This document shows, piece by piece, positions 1-12,243 of a stretch of DNA of 64,000 nt. The stretch lies in contig JAJTUP010000086.1 in the NCBI GenBank assembly GCA_021399435.1, positions 124,001 through 188,000 on the forward strand, read 5' to 3'. This stretch comes from Diaporthe sp. PMI_573. Its lineage: Eukaryota > Ascomycota > Sordariomycetes > Diaporthales > Diaporthaceae. Each line of letters opens with the position of its first letter. Position 1 is the stretch's first letter. Both the position numbers and the translations under genes were made by a program. Below the pieces are notes generated by a model. The model was not told the DNA's origin, did not search any database, and worked only from the letters and a program-made list of their open reading frames with translations.

Positions 1-617
1 GTCAGCCCGAAGCGGCCGCGAGAGGTAGACAGTCGCCTTCGTTTCACAGAAAGTCCGCACGGGAAACGGAAGATAGAGCACCTTAAAATGCTCCATAATC
101 TGTTTCATAGCATCCCACTCCGTCGGCGTGCTCAACTTCTCCAGAAGATCGTGTCGGCGAGCTTTGGTCAGACCGAGCTCCACAGTGGCAGACCAGAGAA
201 GACATTGCTCAAGGTCGGGCTTTTGTTCATCATGGATACACGCGAGGAACAGTATTGCGGCAATGCTGTCAAATATATCACGGAAATCGGCGCGGCGTTT
301 CGCAATGATTATGGCCTGGGAAATTACCTCGTGTTGCGAAATTGGCAAGGCGAGCACGACTGACTTACATTCTTGAGCACAAGTCCTCCGAAGCTATGAC
401 AGACAAATATTATCGGGCGTTTCAGTTGCTGGGGCTCTTCCCGCCGGAAGCGCAGGTTGAACAGCAGATCTTCGGCTTGTTCAATCATGGACACCAACGG
501 CCGCTGCTGGTCAGAGGCCTTGGAAAGGTCGTACTTGAATGCCATCATTCTCACAGCCGGAAATTGATGGCTCAGGGGATCTCGAAGCCATCCTGCGTGG
601 CCCAATGCTCTCTTCAC
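1..617 (-). CDS. SERAC1-like alpha/beta hydrolase fragment, runs off left edge
   Basis: The visible exons are 369..617 and 1..315, joined across a 53-bp GT..AG intron (316..368). The conceptual protein contains RPIIFVCHSFGGLVLKN, the nucleophile elbow (HSxGG) of SERAC1/DUF676-type alpha/beta hydrolases. It is followed by AIIIAKRRADFRDIFDSI, the helix that usually follows it in fungal members, which often sit at the N-terminus of NACHT or ankyrin proteins. The 3' part lies outside the window. The 5' end looks damaged: the frame with the expected oxyanion-loop segment upstream (near 625-645) is interrupted by a stop and a frame change, and no good ATG joins the exon. It may therefore be a pseudogene or have an unrecognised upstream intron. 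The family call rests on the motifs. Coding status is uncertain. Confidence 0.55.
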
Positions 618-1538
618 CCAACTGATGGAGAATGAAGCCAGACGAAGTCTCCAAACAACTACGCCCCTAGCAGACCCTGCATCTCGCGTACTCTCCCCCT
701 CTTGAATCGAACAAAAGACTCAACAACGGCCACGCCAAACATGTCTGGTGAGTCTATGCCAGACATAACTCCTGAAACGCGCGAAAATCCGCGAGTCCTT
801 CGTTATAAGAGAACATGTCGGGCCCAGAGGGCCTACTGTAGTAGTGATTCTGTAATGATCTTCAGCGAAAGAGGACGACGACGAGTTTATTCAATATTGT
901 GTGTTAAATGGTTCCATAATCAGTCGTGCAGGGAACAACTTTATGAGAGATGAATTGGACGGGGTGGCAAAATCCTCCCGGCTTCTGGAATCTACCAATG
1001 CTATGCTATATAATCCCAAGCAGCCTTGTCAGGGCACAGCTTTGTCTGATTATTTAGAGACTACCCAGTTGAGGGACATAGAAGGGGGGGGGGTGCCACT
1101 CGCTGTACCTGCTCAAAATTGCCTTGCTTAGTTGAGACGGGCGATCTGATGCCCACTCTTTCTTTTTTTTTCTCCCTCCGTTCGTTGCTGTACTCCCCTC
1201 CGAGTCGATCCGCGGGGTTCTTTGTCAAGTTCGTTCAGCGACTGCAGCTCAATGGCTTCCGAAACATCCACGGAACTGCATGCATGTGCGTAAATGTCGG
1301 CATGGCATTTTCCTGATCATATAGTGCTCTGCTTCTCAAGAGTACAAGCATGCGCTTTGAATTTTTTCATGTATTTAGAAAGTACTCTATGCTTCGTCTT
1401 GTAAATACTCGCGGCCGGACGTTGTGCCGGAGACATGCCGCTGCCGAGCAGCACAAGTGTCAGAAGCAAACAAGAAGTTGGTATGGTATCATTAGCATCG
1501 CTTTTCAGTTCTCATCCGGGAATTTCAAAAGATGGCCT
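618..1538. other. intergenic spacer, no gene recognised
   Basis: About 0.9 kb between the hydrolase fragment and the 3' end of the GDP-mannose pyrophosphorylase-like gene. Several short open stretches exist but none shows a recognisable domain. It has an 8-G run near 1086 and a T-rich run near 1160. Confidence 0.5.
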
Positions 1539-3167
1539 CTACATGATGACCTCGCTCGAAACATCCTGTATCATCAGTCAGCGCCATTGTTATCTAGTCC
1601 TAGGCGACCACAGCCGGGGGGGGGGGGTATACTCACCCGCTTCAGCTCCTTGAAAGGCAAGCAGATACAGTTCTGCACCCGGATCTCGTCGCGGACGCCA
1701 CACTCCTTGCCCAGGATGGTCACAGACTGGACCTTGACGCCGTTCTTGACGATGCTCGTGGTGTGGCTGGTCAGGGGCAGGGGCGTGCCCTCGACACGGG
1801 CCCAGGCGCCGACCTTGCAGCCCCAGCCGACGATGGAGTACATGACGCAGGCGTCGTGCTTGATCTCGGCGTCCTCGAGGACGATGGACTCCTTGACGCG
1901 GGTGCCACGGCCGATGGTGGCGCGGGGCCCGACGGAGACGTTGGGGCCGAGCTTGGCGGTCGGGTCGACGTGGGCCGAGGGGTGGATGAAGACCGGGGGG
2001 ATGATGTTAGCCGAGGGCTCTGCGAGCTCCTTGGAGCCGTTCTGGCGGGCCTGCTGCAGGTACAGGGCGTTGGCGGGCACGGCGGAGCCGGCGGTCTTGA
2101 TCTGGCGCCAAAAGTCCTTTGTCTCGTACACGAAGAACTGCTTGCTGTCGGCCATGTCGCTCAGGATGTCCTGCTCGAGGCGGATGATTTGGCTCTTGCT
2201 CTCGTCGTCGTCGTCGTCGTCCTGGTCGAGGACGAAGGAGCTCTCGAGGTTCTCGTTGCTGGCGTAGCTGGCGAGGCGGGGGCGGTCTGCTCGGCGCTTG
2301 ATGGCGCTCTTGATGGAGGGGAAGATGACGTCGGTGCTGAAGAGGTAGACGCCGCAGTTGATGAGGTTCGAGATGTGGCCCTCGGGCTTCTCGACGTAGT
2401 GCAGGACGCGCTTTGTGTGGTTGTCGCTAACAATGCAGCCAAAGTTTGTGGCGGCCTCGGTGCTGACGCGCGTGCCCAGGATGAGGGCCTCTGCGTACTT
2501 CTCGGTGAAGAGCTTGAGCATCTCGTTGAGGGGGAAGGAGCAGCAGACGTCCGAGTTCAGGACGAAGAGGCGCTCGGGCTTGCCTTTGAGGATGGCGTCG
2601 CGGAAGTGGTAGAGGCCGCCGGCGGTGCCCAGGGCCTGGTACTCGCGCAGGTACTTGATGGAGAGGTTGGGGAAGTCGGAGGAGGCATCCTTGAGGAAAT
2701 CGCGGAAGACGGACTCGTCGTAGTAGCCGATGAGGTAGACCTCGTGTATGGAGGGGACTTTGGAGATGGCGGTCAGGCAGTGGTGGATGATGGGGTGGCC
2801 AGCGACGTCGAAGAGGGGCTGTGGTGGTGTTGTTAGTCTTGGGCAGTTGGGCTTTGCGGTGGAAGTAGGCGTGGAGGCGGGAGCAGGCAACGGGGTTGGA
2901 AGATGGTCGACGAACCTTGGGGACATCGAGGGAGAGAGGTCGGAATCGAGTGCCTCGAGATGCGCCGCCAACCTGCAGACAAAGGGGTTGTCAGTATATC
3001 AATTGTATTTGTCTTGGTGTTGAATTGTGGGATTGTGGGCAGGGAGGCCAAAAGGGATCAGAGAAGAGAAAGGAAGAAGGGTTGGGGCTGACCAGAATGA
3101 CGGCCTTTGTGGCGCCGTGGTGGTCGCCGTTGGGCCGTGGCCGGTGGGGGATCTGGAGGGAGGCCAT
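1539..3167 (-). CDS. mannose-1-phosphate guanylyltransferase, alpha (GMPPA) type
   Basis: Four exons: 3093..3167, 2916..2972, 1637..2818 and 1539..1565, giving 446 aa. The short second exon restores the nucleotidyltransferase signature (VGGASRGTRFRPLS, residues about 26-39). The last 27-bp exon gives the C-terminus DVSSEVIM, matching the usual short tail of the family. The NTP-transferase domain spans roughly residues 20-280. A C-terminal left-handed beta-helix follows (PSAHVDPTAKLGPNVSVGPRA, about 324-344 onward). An acidic insert of seven Asp broken by one Gln (about 242-249) lies between the domains and comes from a GAC/GAT repeat. Enzymes of this group act in the cytosol on mannose-1-phosphate and GTP to supply GDP-mannose for glycosylation and cell-wall mannan. 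The alpha-type homologues are thought to regulate the catalytic beta subunit. Intron 3 begins GTGAGTATA and runs into a long C tract. Confidence 0.93.
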
Positions 3168-3182
3168 GCTGGGTGGAGTGAG

Positions 3183-3222
3183 GGATTGAAGAAGAAGAAG
3201 AAGAAAAAGAAGAAAAAGAAAA
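3183..3222 (-). promoter_or_regulatory. pyrimidine-rich leader of the GMPPA-type gene
   Basis: A GAA/AAG-type run on the + strand reads as a CTT/TTC pyrimidine tract on the coding strand, ending about 16 bp upstream of the ATG at 3167. CT-rich tracts just upstream of starts are common in filamentous-fungal genes. A role in transcription or start-site choice is inference. Confidence 0.4.
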
Positions 3223-4747
3223 CGGGCCGAGATAGCTGTAACAGACCCAGAGAATAGGTCACAGTAGGGAGTGGCCTGTGTTGTGTGTCTTGGGGAAGAG
3301 GATGATGATGTTGTCCTGATCTGGAATCCTGCCGCTGGCTGGTCTGGCTTGGTGTTGTGACACCGAAGTGTATACCTCGTACCTCCGTACCCCTGCCTGC
3401 CTCTCCCCACCTCCCACCACCCGCCTGCCGCCTGCCGCCTGCCGCCCACAACAGCTCACCTCCTGCTAGTCTCCAGTCTCCACAAGGTCAAGTGGTGGGC
3501 CCCCTGCAGGTAACCCCTGTACCCAAGGCCCTGGCCCGTGCCTGGATCCTCTGGGGGCAGTTGATGGTGGGTGCCATTGCCTGCAGCTCTCACCTTCCAC
3601 GACTTCATACGATCATGTATCTAAGTATCATTGGTCCTCATCTCTGCTCCTTTCCAACTTCAACACTCGTTTGCTTTTTCCTGCAATTGCTCATTAATGG
3701 TTCTGCATGCCCCTCAAAGTATGCACCGTATTGATAATGGCCTCTGTGGAGTGTGTCCCCAGATGCATGACTGCCCCCTTCTCGTCTCTTCTTTTGCTCC
3801 TCTGCTCCTGTGCTCTTCTGTTTTCCGTCCAACAGTTTGAGCATTACTAAAGTCTGTCCAGTCCAATTCAACTCATTGCACTGTCCATCATGCACAGAGT
3901 AGTGTAGGAAGCCTCCTTGTGATTTTACCCACCAGATATTTGCTGTGGTTTCGTCTCCTGCATTTCAGAGAGAAGAGCGAGTCCCCCCCCTGGGCATTTG
4001 CAGCCAGCCCTCTCACATACCACATCCAACTTCACAAGCCCTCGCCCAATTTGCATGGGACGGCGTGAATCCCATCTACACTACCTGCGCAGGTATTGAA
4101 ATGTACGGAGTACTCGAGTATCTGATACTTGGGCAGTCATCTAATCGCAAAGCTGCTGGCCTGGCCTGGCCCGGAGGTCCCACCCCCAGTTCCCCAGCCA
4201 CTCAAATTCACTCCCCTTGCAGCGCTTGTCACAGCTCGACCTCGAGCTTCCTGCACCCACCTCCCTCCTGTCCCAGCTAGCTTCTGCTAGCAGCCCCACC
4301 CTTCCCTCACCACCTTCCTAACAGAACTTGACTGTTTCTGTGTCCGCCTGGAGACATCACCAACGCCGGCGACCTCATCCTTGCGCGTTGCCATCGAGTC
4401 CGAGAGCTTGTCCTCCTCGCCTCCATGCATGCACTCGTCCATTCACTCATTCTTCCATTCACCCACCCATTCACTTATTCCTCGAGTATCTGCAGTCCAC
4501 CCTGGTCTCAAATTCTTCACTCTGTATTCAATAGCCTTGTTTTGTTCTCGATCAATTTCCTCCACGTTTTGTTGCCGATACCCACTTCTTAAGAGAACAA
4601 GTTTGCTGCTGCCACTCGCCATCTTCATACCCAATTTCCTCCTCGACGTTTGCGACTCCAGGCATTTCCGATTTATGCCAAGCTTCTCACCCTCGAGCAA
4701 TCTTGTACTGTTTTCATGCTGGGTGCATGAACTAGTTGACTTTCTTC
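3223..4747. other. shared upstream region of two divergent genes
   Basis: About 1.5 kb between the divergent GMPPA-type gene and the dynamin-like gene. It is CT/CA-rich with no convincing ORF. It presumably holds both promoters and 5' leaders. No TATA box or named element stands out. Confidence 0.5.
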
Positions 4748-7700
4748 ATGCCATCCCACCAGTCTCCTCACAGCCCCCCAAACTACACCAGCAAGATGCC
4801 CAGCAGCCGGAATAGGCATATCAAGGCAGAGCCTGGCCTGCACCAAGCACCAAACCGCACTGCCACGCCTCCTCGACCCTCAAACTCGAGGACGCCCGCT
4901 GCCGTTACACCCCGGTCCGCCATACCCAACAGGCCCGCTCCTTCGGCCACTTCGAGCTCCGTCGTCTCTCCCGATCCGAGGCGCGCTCAGCGATCCGGTG
5001 CCCGTAAGTTGGAATCGCCCCTGCTGCCCACTTGTCATTCCCGACTGCGTGCCCTTCCTCGCGTTACTGACATCAAGTCCAGCTACCGTGGCCACCGCAT
5101 ATGCTGCCCAGCAGCACTCCGAGATGGGAGAGGATGTCGTCTTTATGCAAGTGCGGCCCAGGACCTTCAAGGAGGATCCCGAGGCCAGTGTCCACCATGA
5201 TATCCACGTCCCCGAGGCTGGTGACATCGACAAGAACCTGAAGGACATCGGCCACCACCTGAAGAGTTTCAACGACACGCTGGGCTCTCTTCAGTCGCTC
5301 GGCATACACCATGACACCCCTCTACCTGAACTCATCCTCGTCGGTGACCAGTCCTCGGGCAAGTCCAGCCTGATGTCAGCCATCTCTCAGATCATACTCC
5401 CCCGGAGTGACGGCGTCTGTACTCGCTGCCCCATCCATATTCGCCTCTCGAGTGACACCACATGGCGGTGCCGTGTTTCCCTCCAGCAGGATTTTGCCTA
5501 TCGCCCGCCCAACGACGAGCCCATCACCGAGGCCGACGTCACAGAGCACAATCCTTTCCCTCCTTGGCTTAAGCAGACGAGGGAGACCAAGGAGTTCAAG
5601 ATGATCTACAACAAGACAGATCCCATCGATGAGATAGTCCGATGGGCCCAGATAGCCATCCTCAACCACAACAGGAACTACACCCAGTACGTGCCCAAGG
5701 ACTGGGACCTGCGGTCAGCCAACGAGAAGGAGCCAGAGTACGAGGCCCGCCGTCTCGCCGAGGCCGAGCGCACCACCGAGGCCAAGTTCAGCCCAAACAC
5801 CGTGGCCATCGAGGTCAAAGGCCCAGGCCTGCCCGATCTCTCATTCTACGACATGCCTGGCGTCTTCCGCAACGCAAAGCACGAGGAGGATCAGTTCTTG
5901 GTCAAGGTGGTCGAGAATCTGGTCCGCGAGTACATCTCTCATGAGAAGGCAATCATCTTGTGGGCTGTGCCCATGAACCACGACCCCGAGACATCATCGA
6001 CGTACGCCCTCATCCGGAATGTCCGGGCTCAGCAACGGACCATTGGCGTCATGACCAAGGCCGACCTGCTCCCACGCGGTAGCCACAACCAGTGGCTGGA
6101 GATTCTGTAGGTTCTCACCCGGATATTCTCACCGTCCACCTCGTGTATACTAACTTGAGCGACAGGGCCGGTCAGCAGCATCAAGTTGGCCGTGGGTACT
6201 TCATCACCTCTCGGGCGCCCCCTTCGTTCCAGAATGGCGATGAGCATGAGCTGCAGCGTCGAGACCGTCAGAGTCTCCGGGACGAACACGCCGCCGAGGA
6301 GGCCTTTTTCAATCGTGCCACGGGGAGCTGGCCAGAGGAATTCCGACCGTTCGATGACCGATGCGGCATCGACCAGCTGGTCAAGTTTCTCGCCCAGTCA
6401 CTCGCGCAGGAGTTCGCCAGGAACCTCCCCGACCTCGGCAAGAAGCTCCACAAGAAGCTCAGCCTTGCCAAGGAGCAGCTGGCCCGTTTGCCCGACATGC
6501 CCGCAAACCCCGAGTACGAAGTACGCAGGAGTCTCCTCAAGTTCACCCAGGAGTTCCAGTCGCGTCTCAAGAGCAAGTCATTTCTCTCCTCTTGGGCCAA
6601 GATTGCCGAGACTTTCAGGATAAAGGTGGTCGATCTGAAGCCACGCTACCGAGTGATGCCGGAGGGCTTCGTGATCGAACGGCCCATCGGCTCGGGGGCC
6701 AGCGACAGGGACTCGGTCTTCAGTGCTAACAACTCCCCGAGCCTGTCTGTGAAACGCAACCGGCAGGTATTTGATTTGACCAATGAAAACGTATCTACGC
6801 CATCTGCCCAGCGACGCAGGGGCGAGAACGGCGTCATAAAGGTTGAGGAGTTCAACGGCTCCTTTGCGGCTGACATGCCGATGCAAACACCTGGGCACGG
6901 GCCTGGGCCATCGTCTGATGCGGGCGGTAGGGTTCCTAGCAAGACCCTGGCCCAGATCCGTAACCTCATCAGGTCGGAGCGGGAGGCTGGAAAGCCTGGC
7001 GAGGTGCCATACGACGTGATTGAGAAGCTGTGTGTCGAGGCGGTGAGCACCTGGGAGGGCCCTCTGCACAAGTTCCTGGACCACACCATGACCCAGCTTC
7101 GGCGAGAGCTAGATACCTCTCTGAACGAGTCGTTCAAGTAAGTCAAATTGAGGTGTTCGTCAGAGTTCTGTTACTGATTAGAAGTTAGGGACTTGCAGAA
7201 GCGACAGGTCTACCGCGATGCTAAGCGACTGACCGTGGAGTGGCTCAAGAGTCACAAGCAGCGCATCTTCGAGTACCTCCACAGAAATTACAAGATGGAG
7301 ACTGCTCAGGTCTACACCACCGATGACGAGTCCTTCCAGCGCTACCGCGGCCACGAGAGGCAGATGCTGCGTCGCAGTCGGCACTTTTACCGGTGGAAGG
7401 CCTACAACAACGACCCTTCCCCCGAGAAGCTGGAAGACTGGAGCAAGCTGAGCGCCGAGTCCCGCCGGAACGAAGAACAGCGGATCCAGAAGGAGGAGCT
7501 GAAGCTCGGGGACGACGAGTACGCCTCCGAGCTGGACGTGGCCGCCCGCGTGAGGGGCTACTACCTCACGGCGGCGATGCGCTTCATCGACGTGACCGCC
7601 ATGCAGTTCACATCCGGCCTGTTCCCCGAGCTCATCAACGACATCGAGATGCACCTGGACAGGGCGATGGGCCTGGCGGGTGGGCCGGCGCCGTACGACC

Positions 7701-7921
7701 CGGACGTGTTTGTGCGCCTCATGGAGGAGGAGCCCAGCACCGCGGCCAAGAGGTCGGGCCTCAAGGCGTCTGTGCTGAGGTTCAACCAGGCGGTGGAGGA
7801 GATTCAGGACCTCAACCAGACCGTCATGCGTGCGTCGGCTAATGCCCCCCAGCACCAGGTGCTGGTGCAGGATCTCGAAATGGAGGACGCGGAGGGCGAG
7901 GATATGTACGATGGAGACTAA
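4748..7921 (+). CDS. dynamin-family large GTPase
   Basis: Exons 4748..5003, 5083..6106, 6166..7137 and 7189..7921, 994 aa. All introns are GT..AG. The protein has a disordered Pro/Ser/Arg-rich N-terminus (about 1-100) and then a dynamin GTPase domain with P-loop GDQSSGKSS (about 173-181), the G3 motif DMPGV, and the G4 motif TKAD near the end of exon 2. After the second intron comes GYFITSR, typical of the family. A middle/stalk region follows, then a long polar insert (VFDLTNE, RRRGENGVIKVEEF), and a C-terminal helical region consistent with a GTPase effector domain. Dynamins self-assemble on membranes and use GTP for scission or remodelling. The exact subfamily is unclear. Vps1 and Dnm1 lack this N-terminus, and it most resembles the Mx-like 'dynamin family' group of Pezizomycotina. 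An in-frame ATG at 4796 is an alternative start. Confidence 0.9.
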
Positions 7922-8322
7922 GTCCATTACATATTGGCTTCCCTGCAAAACACATGACATGCGTCGGATTGAAAACACGACTGTCTGATCAACTTGGCTG
8001 TCGTATCAGCGGCTGGCCCGTCTGAGAGGCGTGGCTCCGCCTATTGAAAGAGGACTGCCGGCGAAGCCGCAACCGTGGGAAGTTCTTAGCGTCAATTTTT
8101 ATTTCCAGACCCACTGTGGAACTCACAAGATTGACTCGTTTCGGATCTTGTTGGTCAGAGAAAGGCGGTATCAAGGATAAAACGACTCTCATACCACTGT
8201 AGATGGACCCGATAGTTACTGTGACGCCTTGGATGCAATACATTATGTGTGCTTGTGCGCAATGTTTTCAGCTCATGCGCTCTATCTTGTGTGGTCTCCG
8301 ATCTTAATCGGTGCTACAGAAC
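7922..8322. other. convergent 3' spacer
   Basis: About 400 bp between the stops of the dynamin-like gene (+) and the permease (-). It presumably holds both 3' UTRs. No gene seen. Confidence 0.5.
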
Positions 8323-10852
8323 CTAAGGCTCCCTGTCTGTAGGACCCAGATTGATGCTGGCGGTGTTCGTTCGTGCTGCACGGCCGTTCAGTACCCCGTG
8401 TGAACCCCAATCCACAAACTCAAGCGGTTCTTCCCTGTCTTGTCCCCTCTCAGCCGCCTTTTTTGAAGCCGAGTTCAGGTTGTCTATACAATCGCGTAGC
8501 ATCTCAGGGTCTGAAGGATTGATATCCATAGGGACCCACCAAGCCTTGTTCCAGTTGCCGTTCCACGTCTTGAGTATTGCCCAGAGGGCCAGGAGAATTC
8601 CTTCCTGACGGCATGCTCAGCTGAGGATCGATTCACAGGGGCAGAGGGAAGACTCACGAGAAAATACACCGAAATTGTCCAGGCGGTTGAAATTCCACCC
8701 ACGTCCCCTGACGCAGATTTCACATTCCACCAGACCGAGCTAGACGTAACGATCAAGAGTAGGCATCCCACAAGACCAATCCACGCCGCGAGCGGCTGAG
8801 GAAGAATTCCTTTCGTTACGATGCGGCCTTTAGAAATATACTCCTGGTAGTGACGACGGTTGTCCCCGTCCAGATTCCGCAGACCGATGGCGCAGTAGTT
8901 ACACCTAATCATAATGAATCAGTAAGCAGTTCCGACTATTTGAAACTCGGGACATACCAGCTTCGGTATCTGATGAATGCCAAACAGAGACCTGCCCAAA
9001 CCACTATGTAGGCCATGCTAGACGTAACGAAGAGGAATTGCCTCATCTAAAGTATCAGAAGTATTAGTAGAAGCTCCAAAATTGAAATATCGCCAGCATG
9101 TCAGGACCTGACTTACATCGGCCAAACCGCCCCAGTCACCATCGCACGCGAAGCCAAGGAAAGGCGCCCAGCAGAAGATAAGCCACGAAAAGACAACCGC
9201 GTAGAACGGAACCCCTGTTCCCGGACGGGTTGAGCCGAGATATCGTATCAAAGGGTTTGCGATCCCCTTCCGTTTCACCCTCTCGCTCGACGCGAGACCG
9301 TACAACGTGCGGCTGGCAATGTAAAGCGCCGCGTTGCCACACGACAAGACACTATACAAGAGTACAACATTTACAAAATTGGCCAGGCCGCTGACATCCG
9401 GACTCGGAGGCCCGCCAGGGGTCCTGTTGATATTGCAGATCGCCCTGACGACACCAATCGTCGATTTGTTGCACGGGTCAGTAGCGTTGAACGTGTTGTA
9501 AAGCAGGCTGTCGGGGTTGTTAGTGGCAGTGGCAATGCTGACCCAAGGGTGAAACGATGCCACGTCAGAGACATCCCACGGGACGGTGAACATCATGCCG
9601 AGAATATAGAAGAAGTGGAGGAGGATGAGGATCCAGTGGATGGACCTCGATGCCAGCGCGATGTCGCCTATTGTCTTTGCCTCAAAGGCCGCCATCGTCG
9701 TGCTCTCGACCCCTCCGAAGCTCCATGCCACCAGGGGGAGGGCCATGCTAACAATTCAGGTCAGCCCAGATCGGAGGGTTGTTGGGTGAGTCAACCCTGT
9801 AAGACTAACTAACCAGAATGCCGTCCCTGGGTTTCCAGTGTAGTCTCGGTTAGGTTTGAAGCCTCGTCCAATGGCTGCAGTCCGATTTGTAAGTATCTAG
9901 GCGCTGTTATAATAATATGGTGAAATTGTGCGGCCAACGTACCCGCGTTTTCACCTGTTCCGAGCCCGTCTGGTCGATGTGAGTGTCTGGCAAAAGGAGT
10001 GTGCAACGTGGAATATATGGTCAGGAACTAACATTTGCCAGCCACCGCATAGAAGGCGATGGACAAGGTAATTATGAGCAACACTTTCAGAAGCCCTCCT
10101 ACAGTCTCCACCCAGCCAAAGTACTGGGGCACGAGGTCAGCTAAGCTTCATGACGGACAAAAGAGATGTTGGTGAACACGGAAGTACCTTGACGTTGATC
10201 GAATTGATCACGATACAGAACACTGGGAATGCGACATAGAAGATGACGCCAATCCCTACGTGATCAAGGCCCCAATATTCAGTGATGGAGGCAGCAGTGA
10301 GCATTTCCAAAGCAAACGTAGTAACCCAGGCATACCTGTTGCGCGTTTCGATCGGGTTATCAGTACAAAATCAGGTGGTGAAAGACTGCTCGAGCGGTCG
10401 CATTCTCAAGCAGTGAGGTTTTGACACTTACCAATATGAAAACCCGACAACCCACCCGAGCTCATGATCAACAAAGTTGTAGACATACTCAAACACCGCA
10501 TTGGGCGTGGGAAAATCCTGCACAAGGTGGCTGACAGTTTCGCCGATGCATGCGGTGATGACACTGAGGATCATGAATGCGGCCATGAGTCCAAGCGGCC
10601 CTATCAGCTGGAGAGCGTCCACATCGGTCATATAAATGCCGGCTCCTATGAGAGCACTCAGTACTATGAGCTTTGACACTGTCAGTAACTAACTGCACAG
10701 GTGGAGTCTCGATGTTTCCACGTACCAGGATCTGCAGCCCACTCAACTCCTGTCTGGTTGACACATCCCAGTCAATATGTGTTCAAAAATGAAGGAGGCC
10801 AAAGTTCTCACCGTAGTTGACCTGTTCCGAGCGCATCTTCCGCGGTCGCCAT
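8323..10852 (-). CDS. amino-acid permease (APC superfamily)
   Basis: Eleven exons read on the minus strand: 10812..10852, about 10722..10753, 10432..10678, 10188..10335, 10033..10123, 9943..9969, 9814..9874, 9117..9747, 8958..9046, 8658..8904 and 8323..8604, about 631 aa. Evidence is the series of hydrophobic helices: LIVLSALIGAGIYM (TM1 region, short Gly motif), the TM2-3 region ending ELGWVVGFSYW, then VAWSFGGVESTTMAAFEA, the conserved TM6-like segment of fungal amino-acid permeases. NPGTAF and a C-terminal SRTLYGLASS segment also match. Such carriers import amino acids with protons at the plasma membrane. Exon 2 is uncertain: the canonical donor GTACGT leaves a frame mismatch, so the next GT (10721) was used, or a very short intron is present. 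The tiny 27-bp exon (9943..9969) is unusual but in frame. Confidence 0.85.
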
Positions 10853-11941
10853 TCAAAGTAAGCTTGTGATTTGGCCTGGTACTAGATCTCTCGCTTGATG
10901 ATTTGGAGAATGTTTCTTTTGGAGAGTGAGAAAAGTGATGCGTCCTTGCGACCAGCAACACTAAGACTGAGGAAGTAAGATGTATGCTGATGTTAAACCG
11001 AGCGAGACGATATCAAGTGATAATCTCGCTTCTGTCGTCTGGCTTGCGGCGTGTAAATACTCACAGCCTGAGGATCCAAAATCGGGACGGTGGAGGAGCT
11101 GTTGGGGTTGGCTGAGCTGGGAAGTGTGAGGCTCTGCCGATGCTCTGCCGCTTATGGGGATGGGTGTTCGAGAGCCTGCATACATATCCAATCACCGAAC
11201 ATCCTAATATCTGCCTTTAAGTCCGCCAAAAAGCGAACAGGGCGGATTTTGAACATGCCATGCCAAGTAGCATGTACCGGCCGGTGGACATAGAGGTAGC
11301 TAGGACTTGGAGAACAGCGATCAGCGATGGATTCCTTCAGGATACGCTGATTTGCCCATGGGGCCCTGGATGATCCGAGACCACCAATCGCGCTGCCCAA
11401 GCACTCAGCCACAGACGGGGAACACATCACCCTGCAGTAACCTGAGAGCCATTGCCAAGTTTTAACCTCTCCCGGGGTGTGGGGGCCGGTTCACTCGCCT
11501 CATTTCTGCCCCATGCTGAGATGAGCAGGGCGCCCATGCAAGCCACCGGCGAGCATGTGGTCTTGCAGCCCCAGCCGGCGCATAAATCCGATGCATCAAC
11601 CACCTCCAAGGCAACACTGGCGTGTGAGCACAAAGCCTCCCTTCTTAGGGTCTAGGCATCCAATGCGTTGTGATGTCTGGAATGTGTCACTCAGATCTAC
11701 CCACTTTGCTACTCATGAAAAGCAGAGAATGTGTCATTCAGATCTATCCACTTTGCTACTCATGAAAAGCAGGCAGTCAAAGAAGGGCAGGCTGCGAGGC
11801 CTGTATCGAAAACTCAAGATAACATCTTTTCATAACACAGCACCGCAGCCGATCCAACCACTCCAACCCCATGAGCCTCCGCTTCAGACCGATTCATTCT
11901 CCTCTATCGCGCCAGACCGATCTTTCTGCAAACAGCCCACG
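10853..11941. other. divergent upstream region, permease and small ORF
   Basis: About 1.1 kb between the divergent permease and the 78-aa gene. No supported gene. It contains the 47-bp tandem duplication listed separately. The frame of the 78-aa protein stays open upstream of its ATG, but that part is low-complexity and lacks recognisable features. Confidence 0.45.
11680..11773. repeat. 47-bp tandem duplication
   Basis: Two head-to-tail 47-bp copies (11680..11726 and 11727..11773) share the core CAGATCTA and CCACTTTGCTACTCATG. They differ at two places, both C in the first copy and T in the second. They end about 170 bp before the ATG at 11942, so they lie in its promoter or leader. Confidence 0.9.
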
Positions 11942-12243
11942 ATGGTCAAGATCGTTGTACCAAGCCACTGCAGCCGGTACATTATTACTGCCACTGACCT
12001 GGAAAACTACCTAAGGAGCCACTTCGGCGAAGGGCATGACTTTCAGATTGAGGTATTCCCGGAACTCCTGCCTGATGCCATCGATTTCCACCAGCTGACT
12101 GACCTCAACCGACAGCATACCAACGACCTATGGCATTTTGAAAGCCCAAGAGACCTTTCAGACGTATGTTGCAGACACAAACACCTAATCGTTTGAGCCT
12201 TGATCACTGATGCCCTTTTTGTTTGCAGCAACAACTGATGTAG
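11942..12243 (+). CDS. small conserved-type protein, 78 aa
   Basis: Exons 11942..12163 and 12229..12243, with a GTATGT..TTGCAG intron. The last exon is only 15 bp (QQLM then stop). The protein begins MVKIVVPSHCSRYIITATDL and ends with FESPRDLSDQQLM. It is soluble, without signal peptide or membrane segment. The N-terminus and the 'F-x-(S/A)-P-R-x-L-(S/T)' ending resemble a family of small uncharacterised proteins I recall from Pezizomycotina. No function is known to me. The frame is open upstream of this ATG, but the ATG has a fair context (cacgATGG) and marks where coding quality begins. Confidence 0.6.

Noticed and set aside
1763..2836. Long plus-strand open frame (357 aa) opposite the GMPPA-type gene
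   Set aside because: It is the GC-rich antisense shadow. The minus strand carries the conserved nucleotidyltransferase and beta-helix motifs.
7178..7978. Minus-strand open frame of 266 aa over the dynamin 3' end
   Set aside because: Antisense shadow without known motifs; the sense strand encodes the dynamin C-terminal helical region.
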